From contig NZ_QPII01000003.1 in assembly GCF_003336675.1 (NCBI RefSeq), forward strand, positions 271,766-335,765: DNA of 64,000 nucleotides, in the 5' to 3' direction. Positions 45,988 to 56,161 of this stretch are shown one piece after another. The stretch comes from Billgrantia montanilacus. Lineage in GTDB: Bacteria; Pseudomonadota; Gammaproteobacteria; Pseudomonadales; Halomonadaceae. The notes beneath the pieces were generated by a model. That model searched no databases. It saw only the letters and a program-made list of their open reading frames with translations, and was not told the origin of the DNA. The first letter of the stretch is position 1. The number at the start of each line of letters is the position of its first letter. The position numbers were made by a program, and so were the translations under genes.

Positions 45988-47325
45988 ATGTTGCCAGACC
46001 CCCTGCCCCGCCCCGCGGCCATCTCCAACGACGAGTATCGCGCCCGCCGCGCATCGCTGATGGCGCAGCTGCCCGCCGACAGTGCCGTGCTGCTGATGGG
46101 GGCCTCCCTCGTCACCCGCTCGCGGGATAGCGACTATCCGTTTCGCCAGAACAGCGATTTCCACTACCTGACGGGATTTCCCGAACCCGAAGCGCTGCTG
46201 CTGCTGCTGCCGGGACGCAGTGATGGCGAGAGCGTCCTGTTCTGCCAGGACCGCGAGCCGACGATGGAGGCCTGGACCGGCATCCGGCTGGGCGCTGAAG
46301 GCGCGGTACGCGAGCACGGGATCGACCAGGCCTTCGAGAATGCCGAGCGGGACGAGCAGTTGGCGGCGCTGCTTGACGGGCGCACCATGCTCTACCTGAT
46401 GCTGGCGGATCCCGAAAGCATGGCGCTGGCCGATGACGTGCGTGGCCAGCTGACGACACGGGTACGCCAGGGGGCACGGCCCGCCGAGGCCTATGCCGAC
46501 CTGGCCCCCCTGCTGCACGAGGCGCGGCTGACCAAGAGCGAGGGTGAGCTGGCGCTGATGCGACATGCCGCGGAAATATCGGCGCGGGGTCATGTGCGCG
46601 CCATGCGCGCGGCTCGGCCTGGCCTGGCCGAGTACCACCTCCAGGCCGAGCTGGAACACGAGTTTCGCTGGCAGGGCGCCAGCGGCCCGGCCTATGCCAC
46701 CATCGTGGGTGGCGGTGCCAACGCCTGTGTGCTGCACTACATCGAGAATAACGAGCCGTTACGTGACGGCGAACTGGTGTTGATCGACGCCGGTGCCGAG
46801 CTGGACCTCTATGCCGGGGACATCACGCGCACCTTTCCCGTCGGCGGCCGGTTCAGCGAGGCCCAGCGAGCCCTCTACGAGGTGGTGCTAGCGGCCCAGG
46901 AGCGTGCCGTGGCATCCATTCAGCCAGGCGTCACCCTGGCCGAGATCCATGAGGGCGTGGTGCATGACCTCACCGCCGGCCTGATTCGCCTGGGTCTGCT
47001 GCAGGGCGAGGTGTCGGCGCGGGTCGAGGACGCGAGCTTCAAGCGCTTCTACCTGCACTCCACGTCCCACTGGCTGGGGCTCGACGTGCACGATGTGGGC
47101 GCCTATCGCCACAACGGCTCGCCTCGCCCGCTGGTGCCAGGAATGGTGCTGACTATAGAGCCCGGGCTCTATGTTCCTGCCGATGACGATATACCGACCG
47201 ACTTTCGCGGTATCGGTATCCGAATCGAGGACGATGTGGCGGTGACCGATACCGGCCACGAGGTACTGACGGCTGGTGTCCCCAAGGGAGTCGACGAAAT
47301 CGAGGCCCTGATGGTGAAGAAGTGA
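45988..47325 (+). CDS. pepP: PepP, Xaa-Pro aminopeptidase P
   Basis: Dinuclear-metal peptidase that removes N-terminal residues before proline. The product (about 445 residues) has an N-terminal creatinase-like domain with RQNSDFHYLTGFPEPEA, then the pita-bread domain with metal ligands in LIDAGAELDLYAGDITRTFP, STSHWLGLDVHDVG, LTIEPGLY and GIRIEDDV. I prefer ATG 45988, which has AGGAG five bases upstream; ATG 45973 also has AGGAG but eleven bases away. It precedes ubiH, as in many gammaproteobacteria. Confidence 0.95.
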   Translation: MLPDPLPRPAAISNDEYRARRASLMAQLPADSAVLLMGASLVTRSRDSDYPFRQNSDFHYLTGFPEPEALLLLLPGRSDGESVLFCQDREPTMEAWTGIRLGAEGAVREHGIDQAFENAERDEQLAALLDGRTMLYLMLADPESMALADDVRGQLTTRVRQGARPAEAYADLAPLLHEARLTKSEGELALMRHAAEISARGHVRAMRAARPGLAEYHLQAELEHEFRWQGASGPAYATIVGGGANACVLHYIENNEPLRDGELVLIDAGAELDLYAGDITRTFPVGGRFSEAQRALYEVVLAAQERAVASIQPGVTLAEIHEGVVHDLTAGLIRLGLLQGEVSARVEDASFKRFYLHSTSHWLGLDVHDVGAYRHNGSPRPLVPGMVLTIEPGLYVPADDDIPTDFRGIGIRIEDDVAVTDTGHEVLTAGVPKGVDEIEALMVKK

Positions 47326-47399
47326 CCAACGGAAGCGGAGTATGGTATGTCATTATGTAATTTACATTACGACTCATGCCTTGGCGCAGGATGCGTAAA

Positions 47400-48629
47400 A
47401 TGAGTGATGCTGTGGCCAAGCCGCGTAATGATGCGCGTAACGTGGATATCGCCATTGTCGGCGGCGGCCTGGTGGGGGCGAGCCTGGCCTGTTCGCTGGC
47501 ACCGCTGATCGAACGTCATGGGCTCAGGGTGGCCGTGGTCGAGGCGGCACCGATGCTGGACGCGGCGAGCGCACCCTGGCAACCCAGCTTCGACGCCCGG
47601 TCCAGTGCCATCGCCCAGGGGTCCGCCCAGCGCTTTCGCGACATGGGCCTCTGGCCGGCGATGGCCGAGCAGGCCGCACCGATTTCCCGCATCCACGTCA
47701 GTGAGCGGGGGCGGCTAGGCGTGACGCGCCTGCTGGCCGAGGAGCTCGGTCAGCAGGCACTGGGCTATGTCGTTCCCAACGCCTGGATGGGACGGGTACT
47801 TCATCGGCGCCTGGCCGAGCTGCCCCTGGCATGGCACTGCCCTGCCAACGTGGACTGCATCGAGCCCGAGGCGGAGGGATACCGGCTGACACTGTCCGAC
47901 GGCAGCGAGTTCCAGGCGGGGCTCACAGTACTGGCCGACGGGGGTCGCTCCGGGCTCAAGGAGCGGCTGGGCATCGGCAGTGACGAAGTGCCCTACGATC
48001 AGGTGGCGCTGATCGCCAACGTAGAAATGAGCCAGCCCCATGAGGGTACGGCCTACGAGCGTTTCACCCGGGAGGGGCCGATTGCCTTGCTGCCGTTGCC
48101 GGGACAGCAGATGGCCCTGATCTGGACCCATGCGGCAGGGCGTGAAGGGGCGCGACTCGCACTCAGCGACGGCGACTTTCTGACCGAGCTGCAGCGGGCC
48201 TTCGGTGACCGTGCCGGCCGCTTTCGGCGTGTCGGCAGCCGTCACGCCTATCCGCTGGCGCTGGTTACCGCGAGGGAGGCGATCCGGCCTGGGCTGGCGG
48301 TGCTGGGCAATGCCGCCCATTCGTTGCATCCTGTCGCGGGCCAGGGCTTCAACCTGGCGCTACGGGGCGTAACGGACCTGGTGGCCGCCTTGGAGCTGGC
48401 GCTGGGCAGCGGTGAGTCGGCGGGCAGCATGCTGACCCTGCGCGACTTCGAGGCGCGGCGCATCGTCGACCGTCACAATGTCGTTCGTTTCAGCGATGGC
48501 CTGATACGCCTGTTCGGCATCGATAATGGCCTGCTGTCCCATGCCCGGGCGGCAGGACTGGTGGGACTCAACCTGGTCGGCCCACTGCGTCGCGGGCTGG
48601 CCCGCCGCGCCATGGGGCTGGAGCGTTGA
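47400..48629 (+). CDS. ubiH: UbiH, 2-octaprenyl-6-methoxyphenol hydroxylase
   Basis: FAD monooxygenase in ubiquinone synthesis. The 409-residue product has the FAD-binding IAIVGGGLVGASLACSL, DARSSAIAQGS, and VLGNAAHSLHPVAGQGFNLALRG near the C-terminus (the second flavin motif). ATG 47400 is chosen, with AGG nine bases upstream. It is followed by a paralogue 45 bp later; of the pair, this one resembles UbiH more closely. Confidence 0.93.
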   Translation: MSDAVAKPRNDARNVDIAIVGGGLVGASLACSLAPLIERHGLRVAVVEAAPMLDAASAPWQPSFDARSSAIAQGSAQRFRDMGLWPAMAEQAAPISRIHVSERGRLGVTRLLAEELGQQALGYVVPNAWMGRVLHRRLAELPLAWHCPANVDCIEPEAEGYRLTLSDGSEFQAGLTVLADGGRSGLKERLGIGSDEVPYDQVALIANVEMSQPHEGTAYERFTREGPIALLPLPGQQMALIWTHAAGREGARLALSDGDFLTELQRAFGDRAGRFRRVGSRHAYPLALVTAREAIRPGLAVLGNAAHSLHPVAGQGFNLALRGVTDLVAALELALGSGESAGSMLTLRDFEARRIVDRHNVVRFSDGLIRLFGIDNGLLSHARAAGLVGLNLVGPLRRGLARRAMGLER

Positions 48630-48674
48630 TGGTTACCGCAGTCGGACGCAAGCATGACAAGCAGGGAGTGTGAG

Positions 48675-49922
48675 ATGACGCAAGCGGATGGAGAAGCGCA
48701 CACGCACTTCGAGGTCATCATCGTAGGCGGTGGCATGGTGGGCGCCACCCTGGCAGCCCTGCTGGGCCAGGCCGGCGTGTCGGTGGCGCTGCTCGATGCC
48801 CGCGACGAGCCGCTGGCCGCCGAGGCGGTAGGGCGTGGCCAGCCGGCGATGCGGGTCAGTGCGCTCACGCCGGTGTCGCAGCGCCTGCTCGAGGGCCTGG
48901 GTGTCTGGCGCTGGATGCAGGCGCGTCGGGTGACGCCGTACCGCCATATGCAGGTTTGGGACAGTGAAGGTAGCGGCGAAGTCACCTTCACCGCCGAGGA
49001 GGCTGGCGTACCGGAGCTGGGACATATCGTCGAGAATGATGTGATCCTGGCGGCGCTGGAGGCGCGCCTGGCCGAGCTGCCAACGATAACCGTCCGGTTC
49101 GGCGCCCGGGTTTCCGGCCTGGCGTCGGCGGAGAAAGGACACGAGGTGATTCTGGAAAATGGCCAACGTCTATCGGCGCCGCTGGTGGTGGCCGCCGACG
49201 GGGCCCAGTCGCCGCTGAGGGCCCTGGCCGGGATCGAGGTCAGCGCCCATGACACCGGGCACATGGCCGTGGTGACCACCGTACGCACGGAGCGTGCCCA
49301 TGGCGGTGTGGCACGCCAGGTCTTCCTGCCGACCGGCCCGCTCGCCTTCCTGCCCCTGACCGTCGATGGCGACGACCGCTACTGCTCCATCGTCTGGTCG
49401 ACGTCGCCGCAGGAGGCCGCAAGGCTGGTCGAGTTGTCGCCCGATGTGCTGGGCCATGCCCTGGCGGCGGCCTTCGAGTCGCGCCTGGGTGGGGTAGAGG
49501 TCGTGGACCGGGCGCTTGCCGTTCCGCTGACCCAGCGTCATGCGAAAACCTATGGGCAGCCGGGCCTGGTGCTGGTGGGCGATGCCGCCCACAGCATCCA
49601 TCCCCTGGCCGGCCAGGGGGTCAACCTGGGCCTGATGGACGTGGCGGTGCTGGCCGAAGAGGTGCTCACGGCGCGCCGGCGCGGCATGTCGATAGGCCAC
49701 GAGAGCGTACTGTCCCGCTATACGCGACGCCGGCGGGGCGACAATGCGGCTATGCTGGCGCTGATGGATGGATTTCGCCTGCTCTTCGGCAGCCGCCATC
49801 CGGCCCTGACCCTGGCGCGCAACCTCGGTCTTTCGGGGGTCGATCGCCTGGTGCCGGTCAAGCGGTTGCTGATGCGTCAGGCGACCGGGCACCGCGGTCG
49901 CCTGCCCGCTGCCTGCCGCTAG
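48675..49922 (+). CDS. ubiI: UbiI/VisC-like FAD hydroxylase of ubiquinone synthesis
   Basis: Paralogue of UbiH that hydroxylates ring position C5. The 415-residue product has VIIVGGGMVGATLAALLGQAG, AMRVSALTPVSQRLLEGLGVW (the RVSAL block), and VLVGDAAHSIHPLAGQGVNLGLMDV. ATG 48675 has GGGAG upstream. It forms the end of pepP-ubiH-ubiI and converges with ctpA three bases away. Assignment as UbiI rather than UbiF rests on neighbourhood and general resemblance. Confidence 0.88.
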   Translation: MTQADGEAHTHFEVIIVGGGMVGATLAALLGQAGVSVALLDARDEPLAAEAVGRGQPAMRVSALTPVSQRLLEGLGVWRWMQARRVTPYRHMQVWDSEGSGEVTFTAEEAGVPELGHIVENDVILAALEARLAELPTITVRFGARVSGLASAEKGHEVILENGQRLSAPLVVAADGAQSPLRALAGIEVSAHDTGHMAVVTTVRTERAHGGVARQVFLPTGPLAFLPLTVDGDDRYCSIVWSTSPQEAARLVELSPDVLGHALAAAFESRLGGVEVVDRALAVPLTQRHAKTYGQPGLVLVGDAAHSIHPLAGQGVNLGLMDVAVLAEEVLTARRRGMSIGHESVLSRYTRRRRGDNAAMLALMDGFRLLFGSRHPALTLARNLGLSGVDRLVPVKRLLMRQATGHRGRLPAACR

Positions 49923-49925
49923 GAG

Positions 49926-51218
49926 CTACCTGTCGCGCCGGCCGAGCACGTTCAGCGCCTTGAGTAGATTGATTGCCTCACCGAGCTGATAGTCCTCGCG
50001 CAGACGCTCTGTCATTGCCTCGCGTTGGCGGGGGTCGTCGCGCGAGCGCAGGTGGCCTTCCAGGTCGGCCTCGCGCAGCTGGCGGCCCGTTTCGGTCACT
50101 TCGACCCGGCCGCGCACCACTTCCACGTCCGGCTCGATGCCCAGTGCCTGGATCGAGCGCCCGTTGGGTGTGTAGTAGAGCGCCGTGGTCAGCTTCAGCC
50201 CTTCACCGTTGCCCAGCGGCATGACCTGCTGCACCGATCCCTTGCCGAAGCTATCGGTGCCCATGATCACGCCACGACGCTGGTCCTGCAGGGCGCCGGC
50301 GACGATCTCTGCCGCAGAGGCGCTGCCGCCGTTGATCAGCACCACCAGGGGCACATCAGGGGCGATTGTTTCGCGCCCAGCGGAAAAGCTCATCTCGGTG
50401 TCCGGCAGGCGTCCTTCGGTATAGACGACCAGGCCGCTATCCAGGAAGGCATCGGCCACGGCCACGGCAGCCTGCAGCACGCCACCGGGATTGTTGCGCA
50501 GGTCGAGGATCAAGCCGTCCAGCGGGCCGTCACGCTCCAGCTGGCGAATGGCGCTGTTGACCTGTTCGCCGGTGCGATTCTGGAACTGGCTGACCCGCAG
50601 GTAGCCGTAACCCGTTTCCAGCAGCTCACTGCGCACGCTTTCGGTACGAATGATCTCGCGGGTCAGGGTGACATCGAAGGCGCCCTCTTCACCGCTGCGC
50701 ATGATGGTGACGGTGATTTCGCTGCCCGGCTCACCGCGCATCAGCGAGACGGCCTCCTGCAGCGAGAGGCGTTCGGTGGAGGTACCATCGATGCTCAGGA
50801 TAGTGTCTCGCGCCTGCAGGCCGGCACGGGAAGCGGGGGTGTCGTCGATGGGGGTGATGATGGTCAGCCGGCCGTTTTCCAGGCCCACCTCGATGCCGAT
50901 GCCGCCGAACTGGCCTTCGGTGCTTTCCCGAAGGCTCTGGAACTCGTCCCGGTCCAGGTAGGCGGAGTGAGGGTCGAGCTCGCTGAGCATGCCGCGCATG
51001 GCGTTGCGTATCAGCGTACGGTCGTCGACCTCTTCGACATAAGCTCGCTTGATCCGCTCGAAGACTTCGGCAAAGGTCTGGATATCCTCCAGAGGCAGCT
51101 CATCGACCGGGGCGGTGGCCTGAACGGTCAGCGGCAGGGCGGCAAGCGGCAGGACCAGCAGCAGCGTTGCCAGCAGGCGCCGGGAAGCGGGCAGGAAGCC
51201 GACAGAACGTAAGGACAT
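49926..51218 (-). CDS. ctpA: CtpA-type periplasmic S41 carboxy-terminal protease
   Basis: Processing protease with a Ser-Lys dyad. The 430-residue product has a signal peptide, FAEVFERIKRAYVEEVDD, a PDZ domain (about 90-175, GIGIEVG...), and the catalytic Ser in NGGSASAAEIVAGAL and Lys in DSFGKGSVQ. GGAG precedes ATG 51218. It ends the gpmI-envC-ctpA run, as in Pseudomonas, where CtpA controls cell-wall hydrolases (family knowledge). Confidence 0.93.
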   Translation of the reverse strand: MSLRSVGFLPASRRLLATLLLVLPLAALPLTVQATAPVDELPLEDIQTFAEVFERIKRAYVEEVDDRTLIRNAMRGMLSELDPHSAYLDRDEFQSLRESTEGQFGGIGIEVGLENGRLTIITPIDDTPASRAGLQARDTILSIDGTSTERLSLQEAVSLMRGEPGSEITVTIMRSGEEGAFDVTLTREIIRTESVRSELLETGYGYLRVSQFQNRTGEQVNSAIRQLERDGPLDGLILDLRNNPGGVLQAAVAVADAFLDSGLVVYTEGRLPDTEMSFSAGRETIAPDVPLVVLINGGSASAAEIVAGALQDQRRGVIMGTDSFGKGSVQQVMPLGNGEGLKLTTALYYTPNGRSIQALGIEPDVEVVRGRVEVTETGRQLREADLEGHLRSRDDPRQREAMTERLREDYQLGEAINLLKALNVLGRRDR

Positions 51219-51289
51219 GCGAACTCCGCGGTATCGAAACGAGGCTGACCAGCATAGCCCTTGCTCCGGGGCTTGTGAAATAGCGTCTC

Positions 51290-52453
51290 TCATCGTTTGG
51301 CAATCCATCCCTGGGGGTCGATGGGGTCACCGTTACGGCGGACCTCGAAGTAGAGTGCCGGTGATTCGTTTCCACCGCTCACGCCGACCGTGCCGATGGT
51401 GTCACCACCAGATACCGCCTGGCCCACCTCGGCACTGAACTGCTGCAGGTGGGCGTGCAGCGTCATGACCTGGTCGCCATGGTCGAGAATCAGCAGGTTG
51501 CCGAAGCCACGCATCCAGTCGGCGAAGACCACACGCCCGGCATGGACGGCCTTGACCGGCGTACCTTCACGGGCCTGGATCAACATGCCGTTGTGGTGTA
51601 CCCCGTCGCCGCGCCGAAAGCTCGATGTGACGCTGCCCTGGACCGGCCAGGGCAGCTCGCCCTGGGTCTGCTCGATGGCGGTGGACGGGGGCGGCTGCTG
51701 CAGCCGGGCCATCTCCTGGCGCACCTGCTCCAGCACTCGCTCGGCCTCGGTGCGGTCCCGGTCGAGTGCCGACAGTCGCGTCTGCTCATCGCTGTAACGG
51801 CCCTGCAGGTCGGCCACCAGCCGTTCCCGCTCCTCCATGCGCCGGGCAAGCTCGGCGCTGCGTGACGCCAGCTCGTCCGCCAGGGCGTCAAGCCGCTCAC
51901 CGCGCTCGCGCTGCTCACGGCGGTTCTCGGCCAGCTGGGCGTCGAGGCTGGCGATCTCGTCGAGACGGGCATTGCGAGCTCGTGCCAGGTGGTTGAGGTA
52001 GGTCTGCAGTCGATCGAGCCGTGCCGGGTCATCCTGGTTGAGCAGCAGCTTCAACTGGGGCGTGAGGCCCAGGCGGTAGAGGGCGTCGAGCTGGGCCTGC
52101 AGGGCGGCGCTCTGCTCGGCGCGCTCCTCCTCCAGCTCTTCTCGGGCAGCTTCCAGCGCAGCGATCTCCCGGTTCAGGCCCTGGCGGTCGGCCTGGATAT
52201 CATCAAGGCGGCCGTGGGTCTCGGCCAGTGCCGTCTCCACCTGGCGCAGCTCCTGGGTCGCTTCATCCTGTGCCTCCCGGGTCGCGCCGAGCCGCCGGCT
52301 GGCCGCCTGGATCTCGCTGCCGATGGCATCCAGGCGTTCGCGAGCTTCGCGCTCGCTTGGCGTGGCGGCCTGCGTCGCGGCCGAACCCAACGCCAGCGCG
52401 ACGAGACTCAGCAGCAGGGCCCACAGGGCAGTGCGGTGCCGGATTCGGCTCAT
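51290..52453 (-). CDS. envC: EnvC-type murein hydrolase activator
   Basis: Periplasmic activator of amidases AmiA/AmiB at division sites. The 387-residue product has a signal peptide, a long coiled coil (about 30-245, rich in Glu/Arg/Leu heptads), and a C-terminal LytM domain. In the LytM metal motif the Asp is lost: the site reads GVHHNGMLI where active M23 enzymes have H-x3-D; the second HAH is retained. This degeneration is the expected mark of EnvC. It lies 19 bp after gpmI and upstream of ctpA. Confidence 0.94.
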   Translation of the reverse strand: MSRIRHRTALWALLLSLVALALGSAATQAATPSEREARERLDAIGSEIQAASRRLGATREAQDEATQELRQVETALAETHGRLDDIQADRQGLNREIAALEAAREELEEERAEQSAALQAQLDALYRLGLTPQLKLLLNQDDPARLDRLQTYLNHLARARNARLDEIASLDAQLAENRREQRERGERLDALADELASRSAELARRMEERERLVADLQGRYSDEQTRLSALDRDRTEAERVLEQVRQEMARLQQPPPSTAIEQTQGELPWPVQGSVTSSFRRGDGVHHNGMLIQAREGTPVKAVHAGRVVFADWMRGFGNLLILDHGDQVMTLHAHLQQFSAEVGQAVSGGDTIGTVGVSGGNESPALYFEVRRNGDPIDPQGWIAKR

Positions 52454-52472
52454 GGTGTGTGGGCCCTGCCCG

Positions 52473-54047
52473 TCATGCCGACTCGATTAGCACCCGGCCG
52501 GTCATCTCATCGGGGATCGACTGGTCCATCATGGTGAGCAGGGTCGGGGCGATGTCGCAGAGACAGCCATCATCGAGCAATCGTACCGGCTGGGGGCCGA
52601 CATAGATCAACGGTACCTCGAAGGTGGTGTGGGCGGTCTGCGCTACGCCGGTTTCCGGGTTCACCATCAGTTCCGCGTTGCCGTGGTCGGCGGTGACCAG
52701 GCAGGCACCGCCGGCACGCTCGATCGCCTCCACTACGCGGCCGACACAGGCATCGACGGCCTCGATGGCCTTGACGGCGGCATCGAACTTGCCGGTGTGG
52801 CCGACCATGTCACCGTTGGCGTAGTTGCACACGATCAGGTCGTAGTGACCGGAGTCGATGGCTTCCACCAGGCGGTCGGTGACCTCCTCGGCGCTCATCT
52901 CAGGCTTCTCGTCGTAGGTCTTCACCTCCTGCGGGGAGGGGACCAGCACTCGGGTCTCCCCCCTGTACTCCTCCTCGCGGCCACCCGAAAAGAAGAAGGT
53001 GACGTGGGCGTACTTTTCGGTCTCGGCGATGCGCAGCTGGGTCAGGCCGCGTTGCTCCATGACTTCGCCCAGGGTGTTGTGAAGCTCCGCCGGGGGAAAG
53101 GCGGCCGGCGCGGGGATATCGGCGGCGTACTGGGTCAGGGTCACCAGGCTGCCACCCGCCAGGGCGGGGCGAACCCGACGCTCGAAGCCGCTGAAGCCAT
53201 CCTCGACGAAGGCCCGGGTCAGCTCGCGTGCGCGGTCGGCGCGGAAATTCATGAAGATGGCGGCGTCGCCGTCGGCGATGCTGGCGGGCTCGCCGTCGGT
53301 ACGGATGGCGGTCGCGCTGACGAATTCGTCGTTCTCGCCACGCTCGTAGGCGGCTCGCAGGCCCTCTTCGGCGCTGGCCGCCTCGAACTCGCCGCGGCCC
53401 TCGGTAAGCAGGCGATAGGCCTTTTCGACGCGATCCCAGCGATTGTCGCGGTCCATGGCGAAGTAGCGGCCGATGATCGAGGCTACGCCGCCGTTGCCGG
53501 CGCCGACCAGTTCAACCAGCTTCGTATTGGTGCGCTCGATCGAGGCGAGCGCACTCCGGGGCGCCGTATCGCGGCCATCGAGGAAGCCATGTACGAAAAT
53601 GCGCTTGGCTCCGCGCCGGGCCGCCAGCTCGGCCATGGCGAGAATATGGTCCTCATGGCTGTGCACTCCGCCCGGCGAGAGCAGGCCCAGCAGGTGCACG
53701 GCCCTGCCCTGTGCCACCGCGGCATCGATGGCGTCGGTGAGGATGGCATTGCCATCCAGGTCGCCGTCCTCCACCGCCTTGGTGATGCGGGTGAGCTCCT
53801 GGTAGACGACGCGCCCCGCACCCAGGTTCATGTGGCCGACCTCGGAATTGCCCATCTGCCCGTCGGGTAGCCCCACATGGCGGCCGTCTGTGTGGATCAG
53901 GGTATGGGGCCTTTCCTGCCACAGGCGATCCATTACCGGCTTGTGAGCGGCAGCCACGGCATTGTTCGCGCTGTCCGGGTTGTGGCCATAGCCATCGAGA
54001 ATGATCAGTGCGACCGGGCGAGGAGCGGCGGGAGCGGGGTTCGTCAT
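52473..54047 (-). CDS. gpmI: GpmI, 2,3-bisphosphoglycerate-independent phosphoglycerate mutase
   Basis: Glycolytic interconversion of 3- and 2-phosphoglycerate. The 524-residue product starts [21 protein letters not shown], with the catalytic Ser in [39 protein letters not shown] and VTADHGNAE, all metal- or substrate-binding family motifs. The frame is open 48 codons upstream, but ATG 54047 matches homologues. It heads gpmI-envC-ctpA and is divergent from the rhodanese-secB genes. Confidence 0.97.
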   Translation of the reverse strand: MTNPAPAAPRPVALIILDGYGHNPDSANNAVAAAHKPVMDRLWQERPHTLIHTDGRHVGLPDGQMGNSEVGHMNLGAGRVVYQELTRITKAVEDGDLDGNAILTDAIDAAVAQGRAVHLLGLLSPGGVHSHEDHILAMAELAARRGAKRIFVHGFLDGRDTAPRSALASIERTNTKLVELVGAGNGGVASIIGRYFAMDRDNRWDRVEKAYRLLTEGRGEFEAASAEEGLRAAYERGENDEFVSATAIRTDGEPASIADGDAAIFMNFRADRARELTRAFVEDGFSGFERRVRPALAGGSLVTLTQYAADIPAPAAFPPAELHNTLGEVMEQRGLTQLRIAETEKYAHVTFFFSGGREEEYRGETRVLVPSPQEVKTYDEKPEMSAEEVTDRLVEAIDSGHYDLIVCNYANGDMVGHTGKFDAAVKAIEAVDACVGRVVEAIERAGGACLVTADHGNAELMVNPETGVAQTAHTTFEVPLIYVGPQPVRLLDDGCLCDIAPTLLTMMDQSIPDEMTGRVLIESA

Positions 54048-54306
54048 GGGGTAAAGGCCTCGTTGGGTATTGGCGCGACCCGGGGCTGGCGGGCTTCGCT
54101 GTGAAAGGTACGCTGCCCATAGCCTCCTCGACCGCCTGGAACGACGGGGGTCGCGACTTGAATCGGCTTGCGGCATCATAACGCACGGCATGGTCGAGCG
54201 TCATATCAGGTAAAGCGCGGGCCATGCCGCCAGGGGCCATGGCTTGGTGTATACTGTCCGCCTTCAGATTGCCCTAAACGTGTATCGAGAAGAGTGTTCC
54301 GGACCC

Positions 54307-54729
54307 ATGATCGATCAGCTGTTCGAATTCGTGCAGAATCACCCGCTCCTCGTGGGTGCCTTCCTGTTGGTGCTGGCTGCCTGGATCGCCTACGAGGTCC
54401 GCAACAGTGCCGCCAGTGGTGTTACATCCGGTCAGGCGACACAGCTGATCAACCGCGAGGACGCCGTGGTCGTTGATACCCGCGAGACAGGGGATTTCAA
54501 GGCCGGGCACATTGCCGGTGCGCGCAACATCCCCCAGAGTCGTATCGACGACAGCGTGCGGGAGCTGGAAAAAGTGAAGGACAAGCCGATCATCGTCGTC
54601 TGCAAGAATGGCCAGTCAGCGGGCGTTACGGTCGCCAAGCTGGCCAAGGCCGGCCTTCCCAGGGTGCTCAAGCTCAAGGGCGGCATGATGCAGTGGCAGG
54701 CCGACGGCTTGCCGGTGGTCAAGAAATAG
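54307..54729 (+). CDS. yibN: Membrane-anchored rhodanese-like protein (YibN type)
   Basis: Single-domain rhodanese tethered to the inner membrane. The 140-residue product has an N-terminal membrane helix (about 12-28), then [24 protein letters not shown] and [11 protein letters not shown], with Cys in the active loop CKNGQS. ATG 54307 is chosen. It lies just upstream of secB, as in E. coli (yibN-grxC-secB); grxC is missing here. The substrate is unknown. Confidence 0.9.
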   Translation: MIDQLFEFVQNHPLLVGAFLLVLAAWIAYEVRNSAASGVTSGQATQLINREDAVVVDTRETGDFKAGHIAGARNIPQSRIDDSVRELEKVKDKPIIVVCKNGQSAGVTVAKLAKAGLPRVLKLKGGMMQWQADGLPVVKK

Positions 54730-54757
54730 TCAAACACAAGACGCAAAGGATACTTCC

Positions 54758-55279
54758 ATGGCCGAAGAGAATAGCCAGAACGCCGCCGGTGGCAGCCAGG
54801 CCACCGACCAGAACAAGCAGCAGCTGCAGTTCGCCGTCCAGCGTATCTACGTCAAGGACATCTCCTTCGAGGCGCCGAACTCGCCGGCCGTGTTCCAGCA
54901 GCCGTTCAAGCCCAAGGTCAGCCTGGATCTCAACACCTCCAGCAAGAAGGTGGGTGACGACCTGTTCGAGGTGGTGATCAAGGTCACGGCCCAGGTCAAG
55001 CACAGCGAAGAGGGCACTACCTCCTTCCTGGCCGAGATCGAACAGGCCGGCCTGTTCCGCATCAGCGGCATCGAGGGCGCACAGCTCGAGCACACACTGG
55101 GGGCCTTCTGCCCCAACGTGCTGTTCCCCTACGCCCGCGAGTGCGTCGACAATCTGGTCAACCGCGGTGGCTTCCCGCCCCTGATGCTGGCGCCGGTCAA
55201 CTTCGAGGCGATCTACGCCCAGAAGAAGAAGCGCGAGGCCGAACAGGCCCAGCAGCAGGGCGAGCAGACCACACAGTAA
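54758..55279 (+). CDS. secB: SecB, protein-export chaperone
   Basis: Holds unfolded precursors and hands them to SecA. The 173-residue product has [78 protein letters not shown], the family core, and a C-terminal Glu/Gln-rich tail longer than in E. coli. AAAGGA precedes the ATG. It follows the rhodanese gene by 28 bp and precedes rsmE by 13 bp. Confidence 0.97.
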   Translation: MAEENSQNAAGGSQATDQNKQQLQFAVQRIYVKDISFEAPNSPAVFQQPFKPKVSLDLNTSSKKVGDDLFEVVIKVTAQVKHSEEGTTSFLAEIEQAGLFRISGIEGAQLEHTLGAFCPNVLFPYARECVDNLVNRGGFPPLMLAPVNFEAIYAQKKKREAEQAQQQGEQTTQ

Positions 55280-55292
55280 GGGCGGTCCGCAC

Positions 55293-56039
55293 GTGTCAGT
55301 CAGGAGCGTGGCAAGAGCCCCGCGTATCCACGTCGCCGCCGACTTCACCGTCGGCGGCGACGTCGTTCTGCCCGACGGTGCCGCGCGGCACCTGGCGCGG
55401 GTGCTGCGCATGGGCGAAGGCGCCCCTGTGCGGCTCTTCGACGGCCAAGGCCGGGAAGCCAGTGCAGTGCTCATCGAGGCGGGCCGCAAGCGGGTAGTGG
55501 CACGCATCGAGGCCGTCGATGCGGGCATGGGCGAGTCGCCGCTAGCAGTCCATCTAGGGCAGGCGATCTCCAAGGGCGACCGCATGGACTACGCCATCCA
55601 GAAGGCCGTCGAGTTGGGTGTGGCGGCGATCACGCCGCTGTATACCGAGCATGGCGACGTGCGCCTCAAGGAGGACCGAGCGTCAAAGAAGCTCGCCCAC
55701 TGGCAGGCGGTGGCCGTCAGCGCCTGCGAGCAGTGTGGCCGCGCCACGGTGCCGACAGTTCACCCCCCCATGCCACTGGCCGACTGGCTCGACGAGCGCG
55801 ACGAAGCCCTGCGCCTGGTGCTTCACCCCGCCACCGACCGAGCCCTGGCGCGGGAAACCGCGCCACCCAGCGTGGCGCTGCTGATCGGCCCGGAAGGCGG
55901 CCTGTCCAGTATTGAAGTCGATGCCGCCCAGGCTGCCGACTTTTCACCCCTATCCCTCGGCCCGCGTATCCTGCGCACCGAAACCGCCCCGGTGGTGGCG
56001 CTCTCCCTGCTGCAGTATCGCTTCGGGGATCTGGGCTGA
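55293..56039 (+). CDS. rsmE: RsmE, 16S rRNA uridine-1498 N3-methyltransferase
   Basis: SPOUT-class methyltransferase. The 248-residue product starts at GTG with a PUA-like N-terminal domain (HLARVLRMGEGAPVRLFDG), then QAISKGDRMDYAIQKAVELGVAAITPLYTEH, and the knotted SAM site LLIGPEGGLSSIE and LGPRILRTETAPVVAL. Spacing and orientation suggest transcription with secB. A later GTG at 55308 is possible. Confidence 0.94.
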   Translation: MSVRSVARAPRIHVAADFTVGGDVVLPDGAARHLARVLRMGEGAPVRLFDGQGREASAVLIEAGRKRVVARIEAVDAGMGESPLAVHLGQAISKGDRMDYAIQKAVELGVAAITPLYTEHGDVRLKEDRASKKLAHWQAVAVSACEQCGRATVPTVHPPMPLADWLDERDEALRLVLHPATDRALARETAPPSVALLIGPEGGLSSIEVDAAQAADFSPLSLGPRILRTETAPVVALSLLQYRFGDLG

Positions 56040-56141
56040 TCCACGTCTTGAACTGATCCACGCCCATTCGAAATAAAGCATATTACACTTTAGTCGCTTT
56101 TGGCCCATGACCGGCTTGCATGCTGTCGAGTCCCCATTTAA

Positions 56142-56161
56142 GTTGTATGATGTATGACAAC
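56142..56161. promoter_or_regulatory. Candidate GntR/FadR-type operator with embedded -10 box
   Basis: GTTGTATGATGTATGACAAC has GTTGT/ACAAC ends and a direct repeat of TGTATGA. TTGT...ACAA half-sites are common among FadR-subfamily operators. TATGAT within it would serve as a -10 box, so a bound repressor would block initiation. It lies about 80 bp before kdgD; the likely regulator is encoded at the other end of the operon. Confidence 0.45.

Noticed and set aside
51290..52453. EnvC as an active M23 peptidase
   Set aside because: The Asp of the first metal motif is missing, as in E. coli EnvC, so an activator role is more likely than an enzyme role.
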